NCBI GenBank assembly: GCA_905331475.1
Contig: CAJNYU010004581.1
Location: 248,001 to 312,000, forward strand
Reading direction: 5' to 3'
Origin: Rotaria socialis
Taxonomy: Eukaryota > Rotifera > Eurotatoria > Philodinida > Philodinidae
DNA length: 64,000 nt
A program made the position numbers and the translations under genes. The notes under the pieces were generated by a model. The model was not told the origin of the DNA and made no database searches. It saw only the letters and a program-made list of their open reading frames with translations. Shown in pieces: positions 11,789 through 24,800 of the stretch. Numbering within the stretch: the first letter of the stretch is position 1; each line of letters begins with the position of its first letter.

Positions 11789-14700
11789 TCAAATGGTTGA
11801 TTTGTTGGTAATATGAGAGTATTGAATCAAGATTCCACTGTAGTCGCTACAAAAAAAGAACAGCAACTCTCTATTCATACATATATGGTTTCGATATTAA
11901 CTCTTGAATAAGTTATTATCTATCGTTATTTGTCCGAATGCAGCATCGCTGAAATTGAGTATAAAGATGGATATTTCATGTGACGTAGATTTGATGTTAT
12001 TTTCTACAGCAACGAGCAGATAATTCATTGAAATTAGTGTTCATACTAAAACTACACAGAAAACTAGAAGTTTAGAGGAAAGTGGTTTTCCCATCGCTTG
12101 AATATCACAGTTAACTATCCCATAATCTTATTATAAATGTTATAACGGTCGTACACTGTGAAACCAATGGCTATTTTTGCATAGGGTTCATATTCTTATA
12201 CAATTACTTATCAATCCTAAGATAGATCGATTCATTTAGATATCTCTATTACTGTCTTTTTCAATCCTCAAATTTATTGTGATTTTTAATTTTCCATCTC
12301 ATCTTGAACAGCTAGTGTGACTTCTTCACTCTAAGCTTGATCACTGTGCGTTGTCTTGAAATATTATCTCACTAGTATAGTCTTAGCACTAAGGATATCG
12401 ATATGAAAAAGACAAGGACACAATCACGAAGTCACGCCGCTCGGTATGGAAATTATTGAATCGTAAAGTGTCTTCTGCGATCGAGATATTACCTAAAATC
12501 GCCGTAATAAAGTGTAATATAACGAGTTAATTTGAGAATGCTTCAAGAATGCATAACTAGAAATCAACGGGAATCGCTTGACTATGACCTATGGAGGTCT
12601 CCGAAAGATGTATTCAACTGTTAGTAATAAAAAGAATTCTCTGATTCATCGATTTCAGCACAGTAAATATAATAAATAGCATTGATTATATTCTTTAATC
12701 ATGTTTACTGCGTTATGAAAATTTGTCATGTGAATAATGTTAGAAAGAGACTTGAAATCAGTAGTGTTCAGCACTCTAAGTTGATAATCTACGCAGAATC
12801 TTTATACCAAGGAGGAAATCGATAATATACATGTGACTAAGGAATAGAGACCAACGTGGGATTTTTCTCTTTGTAACATACCCCTATTGACTTCATTTCA
12901 AATCTATTAGTTTTAAAAATAAATAGAGTTTTTTTTATCAGCCACCAGCCAACAAAGTCGCATCACGTAAATTTGGATATTTAAAATTTTTCTGTATATG
13001 TGAATGACCATAAAAAAAATTGTAAAGGATTCTTTTGTGTTGAAAAGATTCGTATATAAATAAGTCACTGTATCCTTCATAATCTAATATCCAAACAGAA
13101 ATTATGATAACTAATTCTATTAGATCTTATTTTTCAGTGACTATCTGTAATTATATATATTTCTTTTTGTTTGTTTCTCACTTTTTTTCATAATTTACGC
13201 TACGTGCACTTACTCTTTTCTTTTCATGTGAACTAATATATATTTCATACGTTCGGAGACGATGATGACTAAGTGAGATAGAAGAAAAAGTTGCTGTTTC
13301 AACCGATCTATGTTTTGATATTCCTAACTGTATTTGTGTCTGCTTATCTTATATGGCCCAATAAACTTACATATTTTTAACATTGATTTAGTAGCATATC
13401 AAACGGTTTTTAAATGCCATGTTGGCTGGGAAAAACTTTATCTAAAAATTTCAATCAGCTTTATCTTGACTGATAGTAGAATTACTGGTAATTTCATCAT
13501 AAACTTTTAGTTGTCAATCATATGCCTACAGAAGGCGATGAAAGCAACCAGCGAAGAGTAAACATAAAAAATGAAGACAGCTTAAACGCAGTTTACTACT
13601 GCGTAACTAGCATATTTCCGACTAAGATTTTTGAACATGCTAATACAATTAAAAAATTCTATCTTACACAATATCTCGTGTCAAACGATATATATATTCT
13701 ATTTTTCTGAAGAAAGAAACGCGAAATCACAAATGTCTAACAGGACTGCAGCTAGGCGCACAGTCCGTAAGGAGTCTCGTAATTTTTTTTTCATAGCAAA
13801 ATAATAGTCCTGCCTAGATCAAAACCTTTTCAAAATTCCTAACTAAGAACCTATACGTACAATTTCGAGTAGAACAAAAACTTCTCGATACATCGCAACT
13901 TATTCGTCCGTTAATGAACTGATGTTTTGAAGAAGAAAAAACTTGACATTTGATCATGATTCTTTTTCTTCTCTCTTGTTCTCAATGTTTTTATTCTTCC
14001 GCTTATTGAGTGCCTTAATTTCAGATGCATTTTGTTTCTTTATGCTATGAAGACAATAAATTTCTATTACTTTTATTCATCATCTTTCATAGTAGAAAAT
14101 GCATATAGATAAGTATGCATCATATGTTATAGACGCCATAGATATGAAAAAAGATGCACAAACATCAATTCAATGCATGAATAAAAAAATACATTTGATT
14201 GATTTCAGTGGATAAATTTTACCGGAAAACATTGAAACATAATAAATATAGTCCAATGAATGATTCTGACAATCTGATATTGAGGAAATTTAAATTTTTA
14301 TTGAATGAAATGTAACGGCAAACGCCAAAAATATGGAGTTTGGCTATAGGTGTGACTGCAGCTATTCGATGTTTTTCATTTCTGCAATGTTGTAACACAA
14401 CACTTCTCATAGTCTGTCATTGGGGGAATTTAAGATTTGCGGTAATTACGGCTTTTACACTTCTCACTGAGATCTAATGATGTTGAAAGCTTCAAATTCT
14501 TCAGAGGAATTCTTTTCCGAAAAGCTACCAGACGAACATTGGTAAGCGATAAAATTTTCTCTGATTAGTATGATTCATGAGAAGGCATATTGTGACGCGC
14601 AACAAGCAACAAAGTACACAATTATTCTAACATTGATCTCTGAAAAACTCCTTATCAAATCGATATATGATGGTTCTTGTGCGGAAAATATGAGTCTAGG

Positions 14701-16371
14701 TCTTAATTAATTTTTATCATTATTTCATTGAAACAGACACTCACACCCTCAAGTGAGCAACTGATGATGAAAATTGTTATGATGGTACATAAAGAAGAGA
14801 TTATATTTTTGATAATCAAACTTATCATTATACTGATGGAGACTTCACGTTTAGTTCTATTGCATCTATTCTAGCGCACGTATTTATGATTGAATTTTAA
14901 CAATATTCATAATTATTAAATGAGCAGTGAGCAATAATTCATTATTCTTTTGTTGATAATGCATTAATGATTATGCATGAAACGCAAACCAACACCTTGT
15001 CATTTATAAGATACGTTTATGAATAAGTCAGAAGAATCTGTTAACTTCAGAGTAAAAATCAAAATGAACAGAAAGTTACCATGTACCTTTTGAATGATCA
15101 GTATTCGAATTCATCACATATGCCCATAGAAAGCCTATAATAGCAGTTACGTGATACCTGACGTGATCTAGCAATCTGCGTAGAAATTTAAAAATTAATT
15201 TGATGAAATTCTTATCTACTCGTAAAAAGATAATCCATTAAAATAATATCTACGTAGAGTATTATTTAAAAGAATGATTCTTAGTATGGGATATTTATAA
15301 TCAACAAAAATATTCCTACCGTGCCCGTACGAAGGTTTATGCTTGTTTAAATTAGTTAACAGCTTTTATAAACCTATTGAACACTGCATCTCACTTTTGG
15401 ATTGAAGACCAATGATAGGATTTTCTTAAATGCTTGGAAAAACTTAGCAAACTGATAGTGAAAAGAAACAACTATTATATAGTTATCCTGAGAATCCTTT
15501 CAATAGATTCTGTATTGGCCACAACATCTAGATGCGCAGATGTCAGTAATGAAGCATGCAAGCATACTTTTAATGATAGAGATTTTTCAAAAATAGCAGA
15601 GTAGTATCTTGATGAAAATTATTTACGCTGTTGGAAACAAAATATTCTTGCTACAGAGTCGAATGATTTAACGAGAAACATCAAAGCAAAGCTACTAATG
15701 AATTTTGACAGTCAAGAGAATAGTTTCATATTGAATGTGTTTTAATGTGCCATGGAACATGCTACATTTGGGAGAGTGGTAATGCGAGAAAAAATTTAGT
15801 AAAATAAAAGCTTTTATTTTGTTCTTGAGTTGCTATCATGCTCAATTAAATCATTCTTTTTGCTGATTTTCTTTTGACGACTGAGCATGTCACGAGTCTA
15901 CGATAAGGCGCCTTCATGAAATCATGAAATTGGTGTCAGCTATTCTGGTATTTCTTATCATATTTCTTCCATCGGAGTCTTACAAAATGAATTGGTACAT
16001 GTTCTCGTACACAAAAATATGAAAATTGATTAATGTTCATTACATCAAATGAGACTTTGGAACGGAAATATCAACGATATGCATAACGGATGCTTCAAAT
16101 CATACAAACCAGATTTATTTTTACATTTAATTAATAAAAAACAAATAATAGATATCTATTTAGCTAATAAACGTCTAAACTTCAGACATCCGAGGAGTAA
16201 CCGTCATCATTCGTATAGCTGCCAGATTGTATTTGCTTCAGTGATTTCATCGTGGTATCGATATATTTGCGCTTGATTAAGTGCGAAAAATGATGTTTTT
16301 TACTATAGAATAAGAGGCTCTTATAGATTGCCTGTTTTGATCCAACGAGCTACGTGCATTTTAACATATAG
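11789..16371. other. Gene-poor interval between receptor copies
   Basis: About 4.6 kb, AT-rich. I translated the longer open stretches (13522-13710, 14219-14410, 16049-16276) and saw no domain, signal peptide or coherent splice structure. Low-complexity A/T runs only; no clear transposon ends. Regulatory DNA for the receptor copies may lie in it, but nothing specific can be pointed to. Confidence 0.5.
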
Positions 16372-17708
16372 TCATATTTCATGATGATACACGAGTATAT
16401 CGATAATGTTGATCCAACAGGTAGCAATAGGTAGAGAAGTTAATATGGTTACTATGGTAGATAGTTTTGATGTGTTTGAGGCGAATATTTTAGCAATATA
16501 AAGGGATACCCAACCGATAACATAGGCAATAAGCATGAAAATCATATGGTTCAGAAGACTTTTTTCTCTATCATTCAACGCCATTCGATAGGTTGCTTGC
16601 GTTTCTTCAGTATTAGCTGTAGGCGCCAAACGTTTAACACATCGCCACGTATAGAGAATAATGATCACGTGAATGAAAAACATTATAACGCAGGGTATAA
16701 TAGTAATAGGAATCAATATATAAATAGTGAGGAGGAGATGGGGAAACAATATATCACCAGACTGCGAAGCAAAAAAAAAGAGAAATATTCTAAGCAAATT
16801 CTATGGACTCGATTATTATAAAATATAATCGATGATTGAATTTTTTTACCCAGTTTTCAATTATTGAAATCAATTTAAGAAGAGTTATAACCAATAAGAG
16901 ATAGATAAATCAGGGTGCTTTTAAGTAGAAGCAATTCTTTGCTTCGCTCACATGTATCGTTACTCTCGTTCACACTAGATTCAGCACTCATATAGGCCAT
17001 AGATTTCAATAATCTCTACAGTTAGACGATGCATGTGAACATAATTTTATCTTAGTAGACGGACCAAGTTGAGGAATTGGAATGACTATAGCAACAATCC
17101 ATTCAAGTCCAGAGCTAATCAAAACCCATTTTTTCTTTTTGAACAATAATCGCGTGGGATAAAGGACTCGACAAAGTTGATTAATCGACATGAGCACCAG
17201 AGAATAGATCGTTCCGCAAACTGCAATACTCCATATATATGAGTTCACCATACAAAAGCTGACAAAGACAGCGGGAAAGAAGGTAGTCAAAAACAGAAAT
17301 ACAGCAGTAACAACATCCAATATAAAATACCATATAACAACATTGAGAAGAATCATATTGGCCGATGTATGAAACTGTTTATTAAAGATAAGTATCAATC
17401 CATAAGGTATAATTATGAATAAATANATAGATCGTTCCGCAAACTGCAATACTCCATATATACGAGTTCACCATACAAAAGCTGACAAAGACAGCGGGAA
17501 AGAAGGTAGTCAAAAACAGAAATACAGCAGTAACAACATCCAATATAAAATACCATATAACAACATTGAGAAGAATCATATTGGCCGATGTATGAAACTG
17601 TTTATTAAAGATAAGTATCAATCCATAAGGTATAATTATGAATAAATAGGATATGAGCAAGAATAGCAATATGGGTATCACAATATGTTCTATGCTTAGA
17701 TCGGGCAT
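16372..17708 (-). pseudogene. Seven-transmembrane receptor copy 3, probably non-functional
   Basis: Paralogue of the 10577-11788 receptor. Exon 2 (16761-16372) keeps TM5-TM7 with about 80% nucleotide similarity by eye, but stops right after YHHEI, losing the last about 20 residues. Its ECL2 Cys is Gly (SGD instead of SCD). Exon 1 is nearly identical to copy 2. The splice donor at its end, GTAAGAG in copy 2, is destroyed (ACTAAGATAAAA near 17050), so reading through gives a frame ending at 17006. Exon 1 also contains a 222 bp direct duplication around an 'n' at 17426. Removing one unit restores an intact exon 1, so the duplication is probably an assembly artefact. The lost donor and early stop are independent of it. 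Confidence 0.7.
17204..17648. repeat. 222 bp direct duplication around an assembly gap
   Basis: 17204-17425 and 17427-17648 are the same 222 bp sequence, differing at one visible position (atatatatgag versus atatatacgag), separated by a single n at 17426. Both lie in exon 1 of receptor copy 3. This is the pattern expected when two overlapping contig ends or haplotypes are joined without merging. Confidence 0.85.
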
Positions 17709-19191
17709 TCAAATGATTGATTTGTTGGTAATATGAGAGTATTGAATCAAGATTCTATCGTAATCTCTAAAAAATAAAAGTAACAGTGCCTTAATCGCAC
17801 AATGGTTGTTCATCACTCTTCAGCTAGCCGCGTCACTGTTGATGATTTTGACTATTTCTCTGCTCACAACAGTGCACAGGGTTCTGAAAAAGGCAAAATC
17901 AGAATTTCCGGCAATTTCTAGGCTTTACCGGTACTTTTAAAAAATCTTTGATTTGTAGGTCAATACAATTGTTGAATCGATGGAAACTAACTTCTTCGAA
18001 AATCTGAATAGTCGGTTCAGCACTTCAGCGAAAACATCACAACAATTGCAATAGATTTTTAGATAAACACTTATATCAATACTAAAGCGATGGAAAACGA
18101 TGGATCAACCGTGAATTTTCTTCTATAAAATGACGCTAAGGGATCAGTTGAATCCTTGTGTCAATTCATTTCTGGATACTCGAGGAAGGGAATCCTTCTC
18201 TTTCGGAAATTTAGCAAACTAAGAACCGAAAAGTATTTTGCTGAGTATAACAATGAAGTGAATATGATGAAGTAATATTACGATTTCGAAAACGTTAATC
18301 ATGTTTTTGCACACGATACACATTTAAGCGTCAGAGAAAATTCACATTGTCATCGTCTATTCACGTCTACAACACAGACCGATTCAGACAGGGATATCTA
18401 TCACTATGCTTTATGCATTGTTCTATCTTTGAATGCTATCGAATTCATCTTGCTGTTGAAAATTTACATTTCGTCTACAATGTGCTTCATAATTTTAAGT
18501 CTAGATATTGTCAGATATATTTGACTTCTCTAGTGATACATCGGTTACAATACCACAAACATAATTAGTACCGTTCGTTGTATTGTTCAATACTCTATAA
18601 TGAGTTAACACAATTTGCCATATGAAAAGGTAGGGAAACAATTCAAAATAAATAATAAAAACTCCGCTCTTAATTTTCAATTTGTGAAGTATTGTCTCAA
18701 TGATAAGTGATAAGAACATTGATAGAATGCATTTCAATTAGGGACACTACTACCCATCTTCATATGATGTTTCTATAGTAATGAAAAGCGATGCATCTAG
18801 GAGTCGATGATGCTACAAATAATTGCCATGAGTGATAAATTATGATGTATTTATTTCGCAATCATCATTACATCGTTTGTTAACAAGCTTTTTACAGTGA
18901 ATAAGCATATTTATTGAAATATTCAGAGAAACGTTTCCGTTCATTCTACTGGAATAATTTTAGAGAAGAATATAAAGTGCCGTCGATAAACAAACTAAAT
19001 GACTCAACTAATATCTGTAACTCTGCGAAAGTTAGTGTGAGATTCTGAGATGCATTACTCTATTGCGACTGTGTACCCAATCGGTAATCTATGAAATAGA
19101 ATGAAATCGTTTTTATTGCTTCGCTACAATCCGAAAGTCGATTGATTTGGCGAAAAATGAAATATCTTTGTGTTAAATAAAAAAGACCTGC
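17709..19191. other. Intergenic, no gene seen
   Basis: AT-rich sequence between receptor copy 3 and the foldback transposon. About 45 bp next to 17708 still matches the 5' flank of receptor copy 2 (ttgttggtaatatgagagta). Otherwise no coding signal; open stretches at 18347-18737 have no recognisable features. Confidence 0.5.
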
Positions 19192-19200
19192 TTCAAAGAA

Positions 19201-19804
19201 GGGTAGCAATATTTTTGATCCCCAAAAAAATGACTATTGATCACCAAAATGTGTTAGTTGCGAAATGATCACCAAAAAAATGTACAAATGATCCCCAATC
19301 TATTTTGTTGCGAAATGATCACAAAAAATATATATTCGATCACCGAATTTATTATCAATACAATAAGAGATAGAATAATAAATAACAACTATAGTTACAC
19401 AAAATACAATAAACAATGGAAACAGAAAATATGTTCTACCAAAATCATGGTAACCATGCTGTTCGAACTTTTTTTGTACTTGACATTTTTAGTTTTCTGC
19501 ATTGTTATGATAGAACATTTTGTGTAACTATTTTCAGTTAATGAGACCATTTTGATCCAATTATGATTATTGTTTAACTATGTCTTATCAATCTGTTGTC
19601 TTTTGAGATAAACACGTTATCTACCACAACTCTACCATTCATTCCACAAAAAGCAAATTGGTGATCAAATATATATTTTTTTGTGATCATTTCGCAACAA
19701 AATAGATTGGGGATCATTTGTACATTTTTTTGGTGATCATTTCGCAACTAACGCATTTTGGTGATCAATAGTCATTTTTTTGGGGATCAAAAGTCTATTT
19801 ACCC
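19201..19804. mobile_element. Foldback MITE with about 150 bp inverted repeats and 9 bp TSD
   Basis: A 604 bp non-autonomous element. Left end GGGTAGCAATATTTTTGATC; right end reads GGGTAAATAGACTTTTGATC on the opposite strand. The inverted repeats extend about 150 bp (19201-19352 and 19659-19804) and contain several GATCACC/GATCCCC words that are themselves mirrored. It is flanked by a perfect 9 bp direct repeat, ttcaaagaa, at 19192-19200 and 19805-19813. The unpaired middle has a smaller inverted pair (ttacacaaaat at 19395 and attttgtgtaac at about 19517) and no transposase. A 9 bp target duplication with long inverted repeats fits a Mutator-like non-autonomous element, though other superfamilies also make 8-9 bp duplications. 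The intact target duplication suggests recent insertion. Confidence 0.9.
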
Positions 19805-19813
19805 TTCAAAGAA

Positions 19814-21211
19814 TCTTATGTATCGAGAGAAATATTTTGCTTTTCTAAAAAAGAGGTTCATAATGAGAAATTATCTAGCGTGCAATCACAAATGCATTCG
19901 ATTTAGGTTATAGTCGGGTATCGTACTTCCCTGTGTCAATAATATCCTCATTAAGGTTTTAGCTTATTCTCCTGTTACAGAGGCAGCACATCAGAGAAGA
20001 AAAAATAGAAGAAAGCATTCTTATTCTTTTTGTTTTTAATATTTTATTGCGTCTAGTATTTCGAAGTTTATTACTTAGCCAGTGATTTGCCGTTCCATTT
20101 CTTGTGTTGTCTTTCGGATATATTTTATTGTCTCATAAAAAGTAAAAAATGATTTTTTACACTTCTACTCATTATTGTTGATGATATAAGCTATTGCGAT
20201 GTGAGTTTTATATTACGCATAGATATATATATATATACGCGTAGAATTCAGACAAAAAGAACGTAATTAGAAGGAAGCAATTATTGTCTTATCGTTACAT
20301 TATAAAATTCAAATATTCTATTCAATGGAACATTAAAATAAACAGAAAACCCTTTTATATTCAACACGTGTGTCTATATCCATGGTTAGTTTTGATATTT
20401 TTTTAACGAACACTACTCCTCAGAAGCCACCATTCGATAAGTTTCAGTTTACCAAGACTGGTGCACTACTCTTTGAAATTTACTGATCATGAACGATTCA
20501 GATTATTGCCGATGAACGATTGTTTAACAACTTCGGAAAAGACTACGGATTTACTATATCGAGCGATTTATTTTTTCATACTGGAATTTTATTATGAGTT
20601 CTTTGTTGGATCTTTAAAAAAAACGTTCAGTTCCTCGAATCGTCAATAAACAAACGTTCAATTTGGCACTGATCGTCGGAAGAACTCTGCAAAATAATTG
20701 AGATAAGATAGATCCATTCGAGGAATATTTATGTCTAAAACACTAACTTCTTATCCTCATATTCTTTAATTGTTCATTTGTTATCGAAAGTGAAAAATCA
20801 GAAAACAAAACATCAACTTCAATTATTATAAATTCTTTGATCTCAGAAGAATATTAGCAGATTGGTGCCTGTTTTCTACACTCAATGGCATACACACATA
20901 TAGTAGCTTTCTAACAGAACAATTTAGAATAGAGACATTTCAAATCGTGTACTATGTTTGTATGGATGGATGTTTTTATTACTTGTGAATGATTGACATT
21001 GTTTTTTTTCTCGCAAGTAGAGGAAAACTACTGATAAGAAAATTTTCGCACTTCTCCTAGACTTCGTACTTTTATTAACAATGCCAATAAAAGTCCCACA
21101 TCGAAAACAAGTCATCATACTTTCACTTTTACAATATACTTTAATTTGTTAGAGTCCAAGGTGCAAACTATGATAATATCATCTGCTTCATTTTCTCACA
21201 TTAATATCACC
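19814..21211. other. Intergenic, upstream of the secreted-protein gene
   Basis: AT-rich with a short TA-rich run at about 20224-20238. Open stretches at 20461-20649 and 20924-21118 show no domain or signal peptide. The last part should contain the promoter of the gene at 21257. Confidence 0.5.
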
Positions 21212-21218
21212 TATAAAT
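21212..21218 (+). promoter_or_regulatory. TATA-like box
   Basis: TATAAAT 45 bp before the ATG at 21257, in ordinary position for a TATA element if transcription starts near 21243. It argues for the 21257 start rather than the upstream in-frame ATG at 21146, which would lie upstream of the box. Confidence 0.5.
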
Positions 21219-21256
21219 TAAAAATTTTGCAATCCAATAATCTACCAATTTTCAAT

Positions 21257-21715
21257 ATGGCTACGCTATCGTTTATCATTCTTGCAGTATTCTTTGCATT
21301 AGTTTCATCGAATAATGAAAACAATATTATTCAAATTATCAATTCAGGCTCTACGAATACTGCTGGCTATATAATTGAATTACAACGAGATGGTAATGTC
21401 AAATGGACTGTTGCTCCTCGAACTCATCAAGTGTTTTCAACAACACCAAGTAGTACAACTACACAAAATAGCATTCAACTTTCATTATCTCGTACAAATA
21501 ATATTTTTCAAGCTGCTGAACAAGCTTTACCATTCAGTCAATATGCACCAATTTTTTGTATTAAAAGTGTTTCATTTGGTACAACACTTCATGTTACTTA
21601 CAATGAACAACAAACACCTGACTTGAGTTGTCCACTAAAAGATCAACGATTAATTAATTTAAACAAATATATACATGAGCTAATTAGTGATCTTCATATT
21701 AATACATTTGGTTAA
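21257..21715 (+). CDS. Small secreted protein, unknown family
   Basis: Single exon, 152 residues from the ATG at 21257. The N-terminus MATLSFIILAVFFALVSS is a clear signal peptide. The mature part begins with an Asn-rich stretch and IINSGSTNTAGYIIELQRDG, a pattern (NSGSTNTxGY...G) I associate with small secreted proteins of unknown function in several eukaryotes, but I cannot name a domain. Two Cys remain in the mature protein (FCIKS and LSCPL) and could form one disulphide. The upstream in-frame ATG at 21146 would bury the signal peptide after 37 residues and is rejected. The stop codon overlaps a polyadenylation hexamer. Nearest neighbour is the convergent gene ending at 21867, only about 150 bp away. 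Confidence 0.75.
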   Translation: MATLSFIILAVFFALVSSNNENNIIQIINSGSTNTAGYIIELQRDGNVKWTVAPRTHQVFSTTPSSTTTQNSIQLSLSRTNNIFQAAEQALPFSQYAPIFCIKSVSFGTTLHVTYNEQQTPDLSCPLKDQRLINLNKYIHELISDLHINTFG

Positions 21716-21720
21716 ATAAA
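21715..21720 (+). terminator. Polyadenylation signal overlapping the stop codon
   Basis: AATAAA at 21715-21720 shares its first base with the TAA stop of the secreted-protein gene and is followed by an A-rich/T-rich run. A real 3' end there would leave a 3' UTR of only some 15-30 nt, consistent with the compact 150 bp gap to the convergent gene. Confidence 0.55.
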
Positions 21721-21866
21721 AAAAAAACTTTTTTTTGCTTATTTGCAATTCAGTTGAAAAGATTTAAAACAAAATAATAAATTAAATTAAATCTCATCTG
21801 TACAAGCAGACAAATAAAAGAATTGAAAAAAAGAAAGCACTTAAAAGAAATATTTATTCTCAATTT

Positions 21867-24800
21867 TCATTCTTCGTGAATTAATTGTTGAGCTTCAGTT
21901 ATTGTTGTGTCAAGGGATGGACGGCGAAATTCTGCAATAGGTACCAATGAACTATTTCGACTTGATGTTCCATGCGGATGCAAACTACTCCATGGATAAA
22001 CACGACGGCTTTTAACTCGTTCACTTGTACCATAACTAACATTTGATAATGGACGAATTGTTGCATTATCTACAGATAATTGTGTGCCCTCAAGCTGAAA
22101 ACCACGTATTTCAATAGGCATGGATTGACTTGGCGTATGAGAATGATGATGATGTTCTTCCTAAAAATCAACAAATAACAATCAGTACAATTATACAAAA
22201 TTAATATCGTTTTCTTTCTACCCCACAAGTACAACTCATGTAAAAGATCTCAAAATTGACTAGAATTTGAGTTATACAGGCATAAGCTATTTCTAGAATT
22301 TAGAAAATCTAGTTTGATTTCACCCACAACTTGCAACTAATAACATTTTTTCAGTACAAACAAAGTTGTCCATACGATTCTTTTGGTAAATTTAGGAAAT
22401 GGTGAGGAATAAATCTTTTACGACGTTTCTCAACGTGAGTATAGTTCTGTCAGATAATTTTCTATGTAGCAATTATGATACCATGTCTTTTGCCAATCGG
22501 AAATCCGTAGCTCGATTCGTTCGAATACTTGAATCAAGTAATGTACCACTTATAACACTATTTTGACTATTTCGTGTAGACGAACGCTAGAAAAGCAAAA
22601 CTAATTTTCAATAAAATTTAGTAATTATCAATAACGAACGAATGTTGCTAATTCTCTGGGTGTATTTGCTTGGTGAAGAGAATCAATAGAGTTTCGAAAC
22701 GAATGATTTGTTATACGTCCCATATCCGTTCGCTACAAAATAAATGAATAAATATCCACGAAAATAATAGTCGAAAGAAAAATCTTGTCTTACATGAGTT
22801 AAACGAGATTTATTCATTTCATCGTACCATTCTTGTTGAACTGGTCGTTGTGATCGCGGAGTTTCAGCTGGTAACTTCAATGAAATATAGAAATCAACAT
22901 TGAGATTAGACAAAATACTTTTATTTACTTCAAGATCTGGAAAATTTCGATGGTGATTTATTGGAACAAGTGCTTTACTTGATCTTCTCGAAGACATTGT
23001 TCCATAACCATTGCTAGTCGCTCGTCCTTGCTAAAATAATATTACATCGGTTTTTTTACGTTCCCATTAAAATCCATCTAATATTAATCACTGACCGTCA
23101 CTGAGCCATGCTCATAATTATAATCAATAGATAAATGTGTATTCGGTGGCATTGTTGATGGTAGACCATCCATGGCTAATTGTGGCATTTCATCATGTTT
23201 TCTTTTTCTTTTTAATGGTGGTAACTTAATATTCAAGAAAAATAAAAGAAAGAAAATTCTACGACAAAGAATTACAAGCAACATTCTTACTCTATGAATT
23301 CTTTTTCGACGAAGATCTTGATCCCAACTTCGTCGAATCTAATTAAATAACATATTTAGTTTAATCAAAAAGAAAAAGTAAATTTACCATAGTCGAATTT
23401 CCCATCTTTGGATTGTAAACTGAATTGAGACTGCGTGTTTTGCTTACTGCATTCCATTTCGGTTTATTTGGCGGACTCTTGAACAGAAAAAGAGAACAAA
23501 TGAAACATATCACATTCGCAATTAAAATGACATACGTTCAAACGACGAAACTGACTTCCGAACTCATTCGAAATACGTAGATCAAACGCCATTTTCTCGT
23601 TTTCCTAAGGTTATTAGGTTAGCTTTATTTTGTTTTATCTTAAAAATGTTTACACACGACGAAAAACTAACTCAACGTTAAAAGCATCATTTATATTATT
23701 TCACAACTGAAGAAATTATAACGCAACATCTACCCACCTGATCAGATTCTTGAGCACGTCGTTGATTGCTTGACTAAAATACAAATAAAACAATTCAGTC
23801 GATATTATTTGTTAAAAGTAAAAAATAAGTTTACTAAATTATGTATCAATATTTATTTATGATGGGTGTATGCAAACAAATACATATATATATATATGTA
23901 TAAGTATATCAAACAAGCCAACAATCTGTGTTGTTTTCAAATATCGGTCGATAGTTTCTATTAACTTTTTAAACTAATGATCGTCAAGAAAAAGAATTGT
24001 TAAATGAAGCAAAGAACGCGATTGAAAAAACAAAGTTGCTAACAGAGCTCACTTCGTTTTGACTAGCTGTGCCACTCTTTCTTTTATGAGACTCAGAGAA
24101 GAAGAAAAAAAAACGAGAACCGAGCATTCACTTTGTTTAAATACACTTATAATAAAACATGATTCGACAACAAGATTGAAAAGTATGCTCTACTTGTATG
24201 ATGCTTTCACACGCAATTGAGCATTACAAAAAAAAAACTTTCTAGACAGGCTTTTTTCCTCTAGTTACAGTAACAAGCATTTTCTTTTCTTCTTCTCCTT
24301 CTTTACATGCGTATATATTTTCTTTGATCAATATGGAAAGTTTTTGAATCGTTAACAAGTAAAATGTCTAAAGTGAAGTCAATAAAAGCGAACACAGTCA
24401 AACAGAATTGCTATTACATAGCAACCGTGTTATTTTGTTTATCTTAATATTTACTAATGATTACCTGTTCGGTTCGCCGATGTGATTTATAATCAAAGTT
24501 TTCCCAAACGTAATCTTTTAATTCTGAATTTCGTGTCCATGCTGGTCGATCGGAGAAAATCTTTTGTAATGAAAACGAAGTTCAATAAAAGATAAATTAA
24601 TTTTGAATACTCTACTTCAACATGATTTGAAAATTTTGAATAATTATAATTATTTGCATCGACACGAGGTGTTACAATGTCATTCCATTTTGGATCATGA
24701 TATTGCTAAATTTAAAAAAAAATTAAAGTATTACCTGAAAACAAAAACTGTAAATTATTTTTCTTTATACAGCAAAAATTGCTTTCTTTTTTGTTAATTG

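Noticed and set aside
19258-19527. Possible gene inside the foldback element
   Set aside because: The frame lies in inverted-repeat and spacer sequence with no transposase or other motif.
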